Of a DNA stretch of 20,972 nucleotides, positions 6,980-16,040 are shown in pieces. Position numbers and translations under genes: made by a program. The stretch covers positions 1 through 20,972 of the forward strand of contig CAZMOG010000029.1 in assembly GCA_964567845.1 (NCBI GenBank). The letters are read 5' to 3'. The notes under the pieces are model-generated. The model made no database searches, was not told the DNA's origin, and was given only the letters and a program-made list of their open reading frames with translations. Each line of letters opens with the position of its first letter. The first letter of the stretch is position 1. Source of the DNA: RGIG9079 sp964567845. GTDB lineage: Bacteria > Bacteroidota > Bacteroidia > Bacteroidales > Marinifilaceae.

Positions 6980-8332
6980 ATGAGTAACAAAGAACACTTC
7001 GGATCAAAGATTGGTGCCGTAGCAGCATTAGCCGGCTCGGCAATCGGTCTTGGAAATATATGGAAATTTCCATACTTAACCGGTGAAAATGGCGGAGCCG
7101 CCTTCATTTTAATCTATATTGCATGCATCTGTTTTATAGGAATTCCAATTATGCTGGCCGAGTTCTCCATTGGTCGTCGAGGAGGTAAAGATGTTTACGG
7201 CACATTCAAAACACTGGCCCCAAAAACAAAATGGTGTGCATTCAGTATCATAACTGTATGCACCTCAGCCATAATTCTTTCATATTATGGAACGATTGCA
7301 GGATGGACTATGCACTATATGTGTATATCGTTTACCGACGCATTTCAAAATGCCACCCCTGCAAGCGTTGAACAACTCTTCAACGACTTTACATCAAATC
7401 CTTACCATCCCCTTATATGGCAGATGCTATTTATGGTAGTAACAGCAGCAGTTATTCTTGGAGGAGTTAAAAATGGAATTGAACGCAGTTCAAAAGTAAT
7501 GATGCCCATTCTGTTCATAATCTTGATTATTCTTTGTTTCAGATCATTAACAATTAACGAACACAGTATTGAGGGGCTGATATTCCTGTTTAAACCAAAT
7601 TTGGACGTTGTTTCAGCCAAAACATTCCTGGCTGCAATGGGACAAGCATTCTTCTCATTATCGGTTGGTATGGGTGTTATCATGACCTATGGTGCATACG
7701 TAAAAAAGCATGAAAACATTCACCAAATGTCATATCAAGTGGTAATTTCAGATACGGCTGTGGCTATTCTGGCCGGAGTTGCCATCCTTCCCGCTACCTT
7801 TGCATTCGGAATGGCTCCCAATGCAGGTCCCGGATTGGTATTCCTAACACTTCCCCAAGTATTTGCACAAATGCCACTTGGTCAATTCTGGAGCTTTATC
7901 TTTTTCTTATTATTGGTACTTGCAGCATTAACCTCATCTATCTCACTGCTCGAAGTTACGGTGGCATACCTTATCAACGAACTTAAAATGAAAAGAGCAA
8001 CAGCTACAATTCTTACAACCGTTGTAATTACCATTATCGGAGTCTTCACTACCCTTGCATTCGGTCCATTGAAACATATAACTCTGTTTGGTATGAATTT
8101 GTTCGATATTATGGACTACACCGCATCAAATATTCTTCTACCATTAGGAGGAATGCTTATATGCTACTTTGCAGGATGGGTTTTGGGCAAGGAGTCACTT
8201 CGTGATGAAATCACCAATGGCAATAAGCTTAAAATAACTCTATTCGGATTCTATTTCTTTATTATGCGCTATGTTGCTCCGGTAGTAATTCTACTGCTTA
8301 TGCTCAATGGAATGGGAGTATTCAATAATTAG
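6980..8332 (+). CDS. Sodium-dependent NSS-family transporter (LeuT fold)
   Basis: The 450-residue inner-membrane protein belongs to the neurotransmitter:sodium symporter family, which imports amino acids or related amines with Na+. The first segment SAIGLGNIWKFPYL (20-33) carries the family's unwound-helix motif GN-x-W-(R/K)-FPY. It is followed by ENGGAAF and, after the second helix, EFSIGRRGGKD. About 11 hydrophobic segments can be traced, typical of bacterial members, and the length is usual. A conserved stretch after helix 5 reads FSLSVGMGVIMTYGAYV. The substrate cannot be read from sequence. The ATG at 6980 is chosen because the -7 box covers the only other upstream start. The gene is monocistronic, with a strong terminator after it. 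Confidence 0.92.
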   Translation: MSNKEHFGSKIGAVAALAGSAIGLGNIWKFPYLTGENGGAAFILIYIACICFIGIPIMLAEFSIGRRGGKDVYGTFKTLAPKTKWCAFSIITVCTSAIILSYYGTIAGWTMHYMCISFTDAFQNATPASVEQLFNDFTSNPYHPLIWQMLFMVVTAAVILGGVKNGIERSSKVMMPILFIILIILCFRSLTINEHSIEGLIFLFKPNLDVVSAKTFLAAMGQAFFSLSVGMGVIMTYGAYVKKHENIHQMSYQVVISDTAVAILAGVAILPATFAFGMAPNAGPGLVFLTLPQVFAQMPLGQFWSFIFFLLLVLAALTSSISLLEVTVAYLINELKMKRATATILTTVVITIIGVFTTLAFGPLKHITLFGMNLFDIMDYTASNILLPLGGMLICYFAGWVLGKESLRDEITNGNKLKITLFGFYFFIMRYVAPVVILLLMLNGMGVFNN

Positions 8333-8359
8333 GAGTTAGGAGTGAACGTTACCGAAGTT

Positions 8360-8400
8360 AAAAAAGGTTGAATCTGCGCTGCAAATTCAACCTTTTTTTT
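8360..8400. terminator. Two-way terminator between the NSS gene and uvrA
   Basis: A perfect 14-bp stem (8360-8373 with 8385-8398) and an 11-base loop carry an A run on the left and a T run on the right. It can therefore stop transcription from both converging genes. Flanking GTGAAC/GTTCAC could extend the structure. Confidence 0.92.
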
Positions 8401-8432
8401 AACTGTTCACCTCTCACCTAAAATTATCTTAA

Positions 8433-11219
8433 CTATCTTTTTCTACCTTCGTAAACAATCTCACCACCACGCTTTCCTCCATCGGGGCCAAGATCTATTA
8501 TCCAATCGGCTACCCCTATCACATCGGTATTATGCTCGATAACAACCACAGAATTGCCGCGGTCAACCAATTTATGCAGAACATCCAAAAGAATACGAAT
8601 ATCCTGAAAATGGAGTCCGGTTGTAGGCTCATCAAGAATATACAATGTTTGTCCCGTTTCGCGCTTAGAAAGCTCGGTTGCCAACTTAATACGTTGAGAC
8701 TCACCCCCCGATAGCGTTGTACATGGTTGTCCTAACTTAATATAACCAAGACCAACACTCTGCAACACCTTTAAACGCTCATAAATATGCGGAACATTCT
8801 CGAAAAACTCCACCGCCATATTGATAGTCATATTCAATACATCACCAATCGACTTTCCACGATACTTAACTTGTAAGGTTTCTCGATTATAACGTTTACC
8901 ATCGCACTCATCACAATGCACATACACATCGGGCAGGAAATTCATCTCAATAGTCTTAACCCCTGCACCCTTACATGCTTCGCAACGGCCACCCGCTACA
9001 TTAAATGAAAAACGTCCTGCAGAATAGCCTCGAAGCTGGGCCTCCGGAAGTTTTTCGTATATTTTTCTAATGTCGGTAAAAAGTCCTGTATAAGTTGCCG
9101 GATTTGAACGTGGTGTCTTGCCTATCGGACTTTGATCCACAACAATAACCTTATCAATATTATCCATTCCCTCAATTCTGTCGTATGGCAATGGATTGGT
9201 TACTGCATGATAAAAATGTTCTGCAAGAATCGGATACAAAGTACTATTGATTAGCGAGGATTTTCCACTTCCACTAACACCTGTAATACAGACAAACATA
9301 CCCAATGGGAGTTTCAAATCTACAGACTTCAGATTATTTCCGGTACATCCATAAAGTTTAATATACTTTCCATTTCCCCGGCGAGGTTTCTCAAGAGGGA
9401 TAATTGTCAAATCACCACGCAAATATTGAGCAGTCAAACTCTCATCACATTTAACGACAGTATCATAATCCCCGGCCACAACAACATGGCCACCTTTTCT
9501 TCCTGCAGCGGGCCCCATATCCACAATGTAGTCTGCATTCTCCATAATCTCACGATCATGCTCAACCACAATCACTGTATTACCTACATCACGTAAACTT
9601 TTCAACGAATTTATCAATCGAGTATTGTCGCGCTGATGCAATCCAATACTTGGCTCATCAAGAATATAAAGCACATTTACAAGTTGCGAACCTATTTGTG
9701 TTGCCAATCTGATTCGTTGCGACTCTCCACCGGAAAGCGTTACAGACTGTCTGTTCAATGATAAATAGTCCAAACCAACATCCAACAAAAATTTTAATCT
9801 TGAACGAATCTCCTTCAATATCTCACTTGCAATTAATTTCTGGTTTTGCTGCAACTCATTCTCAACATTGGTACACCACTCATAAAGCTCACCGAGCTCC
9901 ATATTTGCCAACTCCGAAATATTTTTTTCGGCAATGAAATAGTTTAGTGCCTCCCTGTTCAATCTTTGTCCATGACACTCTTCGCACACTTGGGTCGAAA
10001 TAAATTGCTCTGCCCATTTGGCTGCTTTTTTCGAGGTCGCACCCTCGCTCTGCATCAACACATACTTAATAATTCCCTCGTAACTATATAATGAATTACT
10101 CGACAATCCCAAAGCAGTATTTTGCAAACGAATCTGTCCGGGAACTCCATAAAGAATATCGCTTATTGCCTCCTCGCTCATCTCATTTATCGGAGTATCC
10201 AGATTGAAACCATGTTTACCCAAAACGGCATCGATTTGCCAAAAGAGCAATGAGTTTTTATACTTTCCAAGTGGCTCAATAGCACCATCACGTATTGACA
10301 ACTCCTGATTCGGAATAATCTTATCTCTATCTGCCATGGTTACAACTCCCAAACCTTTACAAACCGGACATGCTCCATGAGGGGAATTGAAAGAAAATGA
10401 GTGAGGAGCCGGATCTTTATATGACATTCCGCTCTCTTCGCACATCAAATTCCGGCTATAATAACGAACATTGCTCTCGTTATCGGCATCTATGGCCATC
10501 ATTATTCCATCGCCATGACGCATCGCTGTTGCAACCGAAGCCTTAACGCGTTTTATATCGACATTCGCATTAATTACCAGCTTATCAATAACAATCTCTA
10601 TAACATGACTCTTATACCTGTCAAGAGCCATTCCCATTGTTATCTCCTTTATCTGTCCATCAATACGCGCCGAAATATACCCCTTCTTTCGCCACCCTTC
10701 CAACAATTCACGATAATGTCCTTTACGCCCCTTAACTACCGGTGACAAAAACAACACTCTTCGATTATTGAAATGATCCATAATCAACTCAATAATCTTC
10801 TCATCGCTATATTTCACCATGGGCTTTCCCGTTACATACGAGTGTGCTATACCGGCTCTTGCAAAGAGTAATCGAAAAAAGTCGTAGATTTCGGTAGTTG
10901 TTCCTACTGTCGAGCGAGGATTCTTGTTTGTAGTCTTTTGCTCAATGGAAATAACAGGACTTAAACCCGTAATCTTATCTACATTGGGACGCTCCATTGC
11001 CCCCAAGAACTGACGTGCATAGGTCGAGAAAGTCTCCATATAACGGCGTTGTCCCTCGGCATAGATGGTATCAAAAGCCAATGATGACTTTCCACTTCCA
11101 CTCAATCCGGTAATTACTGTCAACGAGTTCCGAGGAATTACAACGTCAATATCTTTAAGGTTGTGCTCCCTTGCTCCATATACGGCAATCTCACCCTGCT
11201 CTATCCTCTGCTCTGCCAT
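8433..11219 (-). CDS. uvrA: UvrABC excinuclease subunit A
   Basis: UvrA is the damage-sensing ATPase of nucleotide excision repair and hands lesions to UvrB. The 928-residue product has the full family layout. The first Walker A is GLSGSGKSS (38-46), followed by the family stretch AEGQRRYMETFSTYARQFLG. Both ABC signatures are present, VTLSGGESQRIRLA and TTLSGGESQRIKLA, each followed by an LDEP Walker B. The second Walker A is GVSGSGKSS. The C-terminal zinc module is complete, with CEAC and CDEC about 20 residues apart. The N-terminal module keeps CPVC, but its partner reads CEES instead of CxxC. The start lies only 6 bases after the stop of the secreted protein gene upstream, so the two are probably co-transcribed. 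No promoter fits in the gap. A two-way terminator follows. Confidence 0.96.
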   Translation of the reverse strand: MAEQRIEQGEIAVYGAREHNLKDIDVVIPRNSLTVITGLSGSGKSSLAFDTIYAEGQRRYMETFSTYARQFLGAMERPNVDKITGLSPVISIEQKTTNKNPRSTVGTTTEIYDFFRLLFARAGIAHSYVTGKPMVKYSDEKIIELIMDHFNNRRVLFLSPVVKGRKGHYRELLEGWRKKGYISARIDGQIKEITMGMALDRYKSHVIEIVIDKLVINANVDIKRVKASVATAMRHGDGIMMAIDADNESNVRYYSRNLMCEESGMSYKDPAPHSFSFNSPHGACPVCKGLGVVTMADRDKIIPNQELSIRDGAIEPLGKYKNSLLFWQIDAVLGKHGFNLDTPINEMSEEAISDILYGVPGQIRLQNTALGLSSNSLYSYEGIIKYVLMQSEGATSKKAAKWAEQFISTQVCEECHGQRLNREALNYFIAEKNISELANMELGELYEWCTNVENELQQNQKLIASEILKEIRSRLKFLLDVGLDYLSLNRQSVTLSGGESQRIRLATQIGSQLVNVLYILDEPSIGLHQRDNTRLINSLKSLRDVGNTVIVVEHDREIMENADYIVDMGPAAGRKGGHVVVAGDYDTVVKCDESLTAQYLRGDLTIIPLEKPRRGNGKYIKLYGCTGNNLKSVDLKLPLGMFVCITGVSGSGKSSLINSTLYPILAEHFYHAVTNPLPYDRIEGMDNIDKVIVVDQSPIGKTPRSNPATYTGLFTDIRKIYEKLPEAQLRGYSAGRFSFNVAGGRCEACKGAGVKTIEMNFLPDVYVHCDECDGKRYNRETLQVKYRGKSIGDVLNMTINMAVEFFENVPHIYERLKVLQSVGLGYIKLGQPCTTLSGGESQRIKLATELSKRETGQTLYILDEPTTGLHFQDIRILLDVLHKLVDRGNSVVVIEHNTDVIGVADWIIDLGPDGGKRGGEIVYEGRKR

Positions 11220-11225
11220 TCTAAA

Positions 11226-13877
11226 TTACTTATTATCTGTAGTAAATGTATATTCGCTATGTATAGGAGTTCCATCGCTTGTCACGCCCTCAACAATAAC
11301 ACCCAAATCTGTATATCTATCCGAAGTTGTAAAATTAAATGTGGCCTTTCCGTCGTCGCCAATTACAACTTTCGGATTCCAATACAATGTTCTACGCTCA
11401 TCGGGCACATCTCTTAACGCCGCACGCACCTCATCAACCTGATATGCAGGAACATAGAATTCTGCATTCTTCTGATATCCAAGAGGAATGAATGTAATCA
11501 AACTTGGCAATTGCTTGTATGGCGGAACATACTCTAAGTTTCTGGTTATCACAATTGCTCCATTTGCACCCTTTGGACCAAAAATCGACCATCCACGAGT
11601 CGGTGAAATATATGCAATACTTAAAATTTCATCACCTCGCATATTTTTCAACTCATGATAGAAGGTCATATCGAACTCAAAATTATCGACATATACCAAC
11701 AACTCATCATTGAAATGAAAGATTGCCTGCTTCTGATCATCCATTCTAACTCCACCAATCTTGGCAAGAATCTGCTCCAATCCCAGGAAGTTCACCTCGG
11801 CAATTCTGGCTGAATCGATTAATTGATCAGCAGTAGCCTCGTAGAAGTTTCTATAACGTTTTGCATATGAGCGACGCACAACCACCTCATTCAAGACATA
11901 AACCTTAATTCCATCCTCGTCGATATAGAAAACCTGTTTATGTTTATCAAAAAACTCCTCTGCACTCTTTTGCTGACGAACGCCATTCGGGAAACCATAT
12001 TTCGATGGTAAAAACTCCTGCTCATCAAGCACAACCTCAACAAACTTTCGTCCCTTGCTATTCACAGCCTGAACTATGAACTGAGTACTATCGACAAAAG
12101 GAATCTGATCTATTTGAAAATAACCTTTATCATCGGTATCAACCATCTGATATTTACCCTCGCTCGATATTGCAACCAAACTTGATTCTCCCGACCCTTT
12201 ACCGGAATATTTCAATACTTGACCACTAATTACTTGACCTCGCTCCAAAAAGAATTGAGTAGAATCAAACTCTCCACGTGCCGCCTTTGAAACATCAAAT
12301 CTACTCCAACCTTGGGTCATTAACAGATAATCAAGCAAACGTTGTGATTTGATATCATTATTTCGGAAGTAGAAATCAGGATTCTCTATGTATCCTTTTA
12401 AATCACTGGTAAGCAACAATGTTGAAAGAATTGAAGCCGATGAAGTATCGCGTTCTGCCTGATTTAAATCGGTAACAGCAACCGAGAATGAACCCTTTAC
12501 AAGCTCGGCAGAATCAATTCCGATACCCTTCAAATCCAAAGTCATTGAAACCTCGTCACGTACAACATATTTCTTCTTGTCGGTCGAAATTGTCATACTC
12601 TTGGTATCGGCATTACGAATAAAGCACAATCTATCAGACAATACATTGCACTCCGCATCCAATACTGAAATATGCAATATTCCATCGGGGAAGTAATTCG
12701 TGGCAACAATTCCTGTTCTGCTCTTTTCGCTAATATCCTGACATGCCAAAGGAATTCCACGCGAATGAATAAATAGTTTCAAACCTTCAGGAAGGGGAGA
12801 ATTATTCGCACTCTTGACATTGTACATAATCTGTCTCTTGTCGTGTCGGCGAACAATGCTCAAAGCAATTCCGGAATCAACTACTTTAGGCAAATCGAAA
12901 CGCTTTTCCTGCTCCATTCCCTTAACATTTACCTTCGCATAGTAACTCTCACCGGGTACCACATTCAATGCAAAACTACCCATACCGGCATGCATGGTAA
13001 CAAAATGGTATTGCAACTCATCCTTGGAATTATAAACCTGGCCCTCAACATCGACCGATAAACCATCTTTTCCAATTGCCTTGAATGCAACATTCTGAAT
13101 TATACCCGAAAGCAAATCGCCACCCTCGGGAAAGAACTGTACATCAAAATCAATCGAGTCGGTAGGTAACCAGATATCACGAGAAAAATCAAAAGGAGCA
13201 TTCTCCGAGAACTTTACAAAAATTCTATCAACGGCAGAATCTACCTTTATCGAAACCACTCCATCATCATTGGTGCGTCCGATTCTATATCTTAAACCTT
13301 TGTTCTGCGCACCGAATTGGTACAAAATATCCTCTTTGTCAAATGGCTTTTTCTGAATATCCAAAAAGGTAATATCGGCATAACAGCCATCATCCTCATA
13401 TCTGTAACGTAATGAGGTAAACACTCGTGAATCAAATGGATTGATAATCCTTATCTTCTTTTTAAAAAGGAAATCATCGCCATCATTCTCCATCCAGGTT
13501 GTATATGCGCGAATCATATATTCACCCTGTTGTATTTGGTCGGATAATGGAATATATCCACTAAAAACGCTATCCTGTTTTAATATCTTTACGCGAACAT
13601 GGGTTGTATCCGATTTGTCTTTCAACTCAGCATACACATAATTACTGAAATCACACTCCTGCAATGTGGATGCATTAACCAAATATGCCCTAAACCAGAT
13701 TGTATCTCCGGCAGTATAAACATCGCGATCTGTATGAACATACAACTTTTCTTGGGGAAGAGTTGCCAATCTATTCATAAAATTCCCCATTACACTTGTA
13801 TTAGCAAATTGCTGTGCGCTTAATGTTGAAACGCAAAGCATAGATACACAAATAATTAGTTTTGCAATTCTTAGCAT
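11226..13877 (-). CDS. Secreted MG2 / TonB-plug-like protein of unknown function
   Basis: The 883-residue product begins at the ATG at 13877, downstream of the -7 box at 13902. Residues 1-21 form a Sec signal peptide ending STLSA. Next comes a macroglobulin-like MG2 domain (EKLYVHTDRDVYTAGDTIWF, then a strand-rich region). A later carboxypeptidase-regulatory-like fold lies near GQVLKYSGKGSGESSLVAIS. A TonB-receptor plug-like domain occupies about 670-780, with GLEQILAKIGGVRM, YVDNFEFD and GPKGANGAIVITRN. The last 60 or so residues recall an alpha-2-macroglobulin-like strand segment (LYWNPKVVIGDDGKATFNF). There is no 22-strand receptor barrel, so it is not a transporter. Such chimeras are common in Bacteroidota but their role is not established. 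It lies directly upstream of uvrA. Confidence 0.8.
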   Translation of the reverse strand: MLRIAKLIICVSMLCVSTLSAQQFANTSVMGNFMNRLATLPQEKLYVHTDRDVYTAGDTIWFRAYLVNASTLQECDFSNYVYAELKDKSDTTHVRVKILKQDSVFSGYIPLSDQIQQGEYMIRAYTTWMENDGDDFLFKKKIRIINPFDSRVFTSLRYRYEDDGCYADITFLDIQKKPFDKEDILYQFGAQNKGLRYRIGRTNDDGVVSIKVDSAVDRIFVKFSENAPFDFSRDIWLPTDSIDFDVQFFPEGGDLLSGIIQNVAFKAIGKDGLSVDVEGQVYNSKDELQYHFVTMHAGMGSFALNVVPGESYYAKVNVKGMEQEKRFDLPKVVDSGIALSIVRRHDKRQIMYNVKSANNSPLPEGLKLFIHSRGIPLACQDISEKSRTGIVATNYFPDGILHISVLDAECNVLSDRLCFIRNADTKSMTISTDKKKYVVRDEVSMTLDLKGIGIDSAELVKGSFSVAVTDLNQAERDTSSASILSTLLLTSDLKGYIENPDFYFRNNDIKSQRLLDYLLMTQGWSRFDVSKAARGEFDSTQFFLERGQVISGQVLKYSGKGSGESSLVAISSEGKYQMVDTDDKGYFQIDQIPFVDSTQFIVQAVNSKGRKFVEVVLDEQEFLPSKYGFPNGVRQQKSAEEFFDKHKQVFYIDEDGIKVYVLNEVVVRRSYAKRYRNFYEATADQLIDSARIAEVNFLGLEQILAKIGGVRMDDQKQAIFHFNDELLVYVDNFEFDMTFYHELKNMRGDEILSIAYISPTRGWSIFGPKGANGAIVITRNLEYVPPYKQLPSLITFIPLGYQKNAEFYVPAYQVDEVRAALRDVPDERRTLYWNPKVVIGDDGKATFNFTTSDRYTDLGVIVEGVTSDGTPIHSEYTFTTDNK

Positions 13878-13901
13878 AGTATTTGAAACGTTAGTATCAA
13901 A

Positions 13902-13909
13902 CAAAGATA
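13902..13909 (-). promoter_or_regulatory. -7 box of the MG2/plug gene
   Basis: TATCTTTG on the minus strand lies 25 bases before the ATG at 13877. No good -33 box is present at the expected distance, where the opposite promoter's -7 box lies. Confidence 0.5.
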
Positions 13910-13932
13910 GTAAAAACAATGTACATTTTTTG

Positions 13933-13940
13933 TAACTTTG
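13933..13940 (+). promoter_or_regulatory. -7 box of the MATE gene
   Basis: TAACTTTG matches TAnnTTTG and predicts a transcription start near 13947. An upstream ATG at 13919 would lie outside that transcript. The -33 region (about 13910-13913) is poor. The two divergent -7 boxes are only 23 bases apart, so the promoters overlap. Confidence 0.55.
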
Positions 13941-13969
13941 CACCGATTTTTTTTAGGGGAGAGGAAAAT

Positions 13970-15340
13970 TTGACAAACATTAATACAAACAATACAAACG
14001 TACATATTTTAGAGAGATACCCAACAAGTAAATTACTCAAAATATATGCCATGCCGGCAATTTTGAATATGCTTGTTGTTGCTCTCTATAATGTGGTGGA
14101 TCGTATTTTCGTAGGCCAGGGAGCAGGGCCTATGGCAATATGCGGTTTGGCATTGACACTCCCTTGTCTTGCCCTATTCAGCACCGTTGGAACATTGACA
14201 GGAGTTGGAGCAGCAGGGAAAATCACAAATGCAGCAGGGAACAACGATTACAAACAGGCACAGCACATCTTGGGTAATGCTCTATTTTTAAACGTGGCAG
14301 TATCAATCATCTTGGCCATAATTACGCTCGCTTTTATAAAACCGGTACTAAAGAATTTCGGTGGTTCCGACGAAACCATTTCGCATGCTGTAACATATTT
14401 GAACATAATGATTCCTGCAGGAATCATAGGAAATATCAATTTTACCCTAAGCAACACCATACGTCTTGTAGAGAGCAGAAGAAAAATCATGACTATCATG
14501 ATGAGCGGACCATTTATGAACATCTTGATAAGTCCGATTTTTATCTTTGCTCTGAATATGGGAATTAAAGGAGCCGGTTGGGGGTCTGCAATATCAATGT
14601 TATTTACCTTTATCCTGCTTGTGGCACACCTTAGAAAAAGACAAAGGAAAATTCGGCTCTACGTAAGTAATTTTATTCCGAAATTCTCAACTCTGACGGC
14701 AATAATTGGTTCCGGCATGGCTCCGTTCATTATGCACATCACCACCAGCATGGTAAACATTATCATAAACCGCTATCTGATAATTCACGGAGGCGACTAT
14801 GCTGTTGGCGCATTCGGAATTATTGCCTCAATGCTATTTCTTATTGCTGCAGGCCAACAAGGAATATGCCAAGGAATGCAACAAATCATATCTTACAATT
14901 ACGGAGTTGGAAATACCGCTCGCGTTAAAGAGACATTAACCAAATCGATTATTGCAGCCTCGCTCATCTCCATTATCGGATTTGTACTAATCGAATTGTT
15001 TGCCGAAAGTATAATGCGCTCTTTTACAACAAATGCAGCACTTATAGCAATAGGCGTTGAAGGCTTCAAATATACAACCCTATTACTCCCATTAACAGGA
15101 TTTCAATTGGTAACAACAAGTTTCTTCCAAGCCATAAAACAACCCGCCAAAGCAATCACTATCAATATTTCAAGACAATTCCTTTTCCTCATTCCGGCAC
15201 TCATTATCTTGTCATCAAGAATGGGATTAGAGGGAATATGGCTTGCCACTCCTATAGCAGATGGTTTGGTAATTATTCCGACAGCCTTAATATTGACCAT
15301 GAGCCCTATTTCACTATCTTCTCGCCAACAAATTCGTTGA
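13970..15340 (+). CDS. MATE-family multidrug/toxin efflux transporter
   Basis: The product, about 456 residues, is an inner-membrane antiporter with 12 predicted hydrophobic segments and MATE-type features. These are an N-terminal ATPAILNMLV-like stretch (here AMPAILNMLVVALYNVVDRIFVGQ, residues about 26-49), paired halves of six helices, and QGICQGMQQIISYNYG in the second half. Family members export drugs or metabolites using Na+ or H+ gradients; the substrate here is unknown. The start is probably the TTG at 13970, preceded by the purine-rich ribosome-binding site AGGGGAGAGGA (13955-13965). The in-frame ATG at 13919 lies upstream of the predicted transcription start. The 3' end overlaps the convergent regulator gene by 35 bases, leaving no room for a separate terminator. 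Confidence 0.9.
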   Translation: MTNINTNNTNVHILERYPTSKLLKIYAMPAILNMLVVALYNVVDRIFVGQGAGPMAICGLALTLPCLALFSTVGTLTGVGAAGKITNAAGNNDYKQAQHILGNALFLNVAVSIILAIITLAFIKPVLKNFGGSDETISHAVTYLNIMIPAGIIGNINFTLSNTIRLVESRRKIMTIMMSGPFMNILISPIFIFALNMGIKGAGWGSAISMLFTFILLVAHLRKRQRKIRLYVSNFIPKFSTLTAIIGSGMAPFIMHITTSMVNIIINRYLIIHGGDYAVGAFGIIASMLFLIAAGQQGICQGMQQIISYNYGVGNTARVKETLTKSIIAASLISIIGFVLIELFAESIMRSFTTNAALIAIGVEGFKYTTLLLPLTGFQLVTTSFFQAIKQPAKAITINISRQFLFLIPALIILSSRMGLEGIWLATPIADGLVIIPTALILTMSPISLSSRQQIR

Positions 15341-16040
15341 ATTTATCTTTATAAGAGTCTGAAATTGGGATAAATAATTTACCGAAAGCAATTCTACTAC
15401 GATCAACAATCTTTACCTTGTTCATATTCACAACGTATGAACGATGCACACGCATAAAACTCTCCGCCGGTAAAGCCTCCTCAATAGCTTTCATACTAAC
15501 CAATGAGACAACAGGATTTGTCTCGTTCTCAATATAAATCTTAACGTAATCCTTCAATCCCTCAACATAAATAATATCGCTCACCTTTATTTGCAACAAT
15601 TTATAATCAGCCTTAACAAAGATTGTCTTACTATCACTTCCCGAATTAGATTGATTACCTCTTAATGTTGAATCGCGCAATTCCGCGAGTTCCAATGCCT
15701 TATTTGCAGACTTTAAAAACTCTGCATAACTTACAGGTTTCAAAAGATAATCTACAGCATTAACCTTATAGCTATCTACTGCATACTGATTGTATGCGGT
15801 AACAAACACTACCATGGTATCTCGATTTATCAATTTCGATAACTCCAATCCATTAACATCGGGCATGTGAATATCCATGAAAGCCAAATCTACATGCTCA
15901 TCATTAATCAACTCCAACAATTCCCCTGCAGAGCTGCAACTCTTAAGAAGATTCAGAAACGGGGTCTGACGAACATACGACTCCAATAACTCCAATGCCA
16001 ACGGTTCGTCATCAATTACAACACAATTTAGCTTTTTCAT
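15306..16040 (-). CDS. LytTR-type response regulator
   Basis: The 244-residue protein has a receiver domain and a LytTR DNA-binding domain. Receiver residues are D10/D11 in CVVIDDEPLALELLE, the phosphate acceptor D56 in LAFMDIHMPDVNG, T81 in VFVTAYNQYA, and K101 in DYLLKPVSY. After a serine/asparagine-rich linker (about 123-138), the LytTR domain spans about 139-240, with the family's FMRVHRSYVVN (195-205). Such regulators bind direct repeats upstream of target genes; no candidate site was identified here. The first 29 bases overlap the upstream kinase gene, a sign of translational coupling. The 3' end overlaps the MATE gene on the other strand. Confidence 0.93.
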   Translation of the reverse strand: MKKLNCVVIDDEPLALELLESYVRQTPFLNLLKSCSSAGELLELINDEHVDLAFMDIHMPDVNGLELSKLINRDTMVVFVTAYNQYAVDSYKVNAVDYLLKPVSYAEFLKSANKALELAELRDSTLRGNQSNSGSDSKTIFVKADYKLLQIKVSDIIYVEGLKDYVKIYIENETNPVVSLVSMKAIEEALPAESFMRVHRSYVVNMNKVKIVDRSRIAFGKLFIPISDSYKDKFNEFVGEKIVK

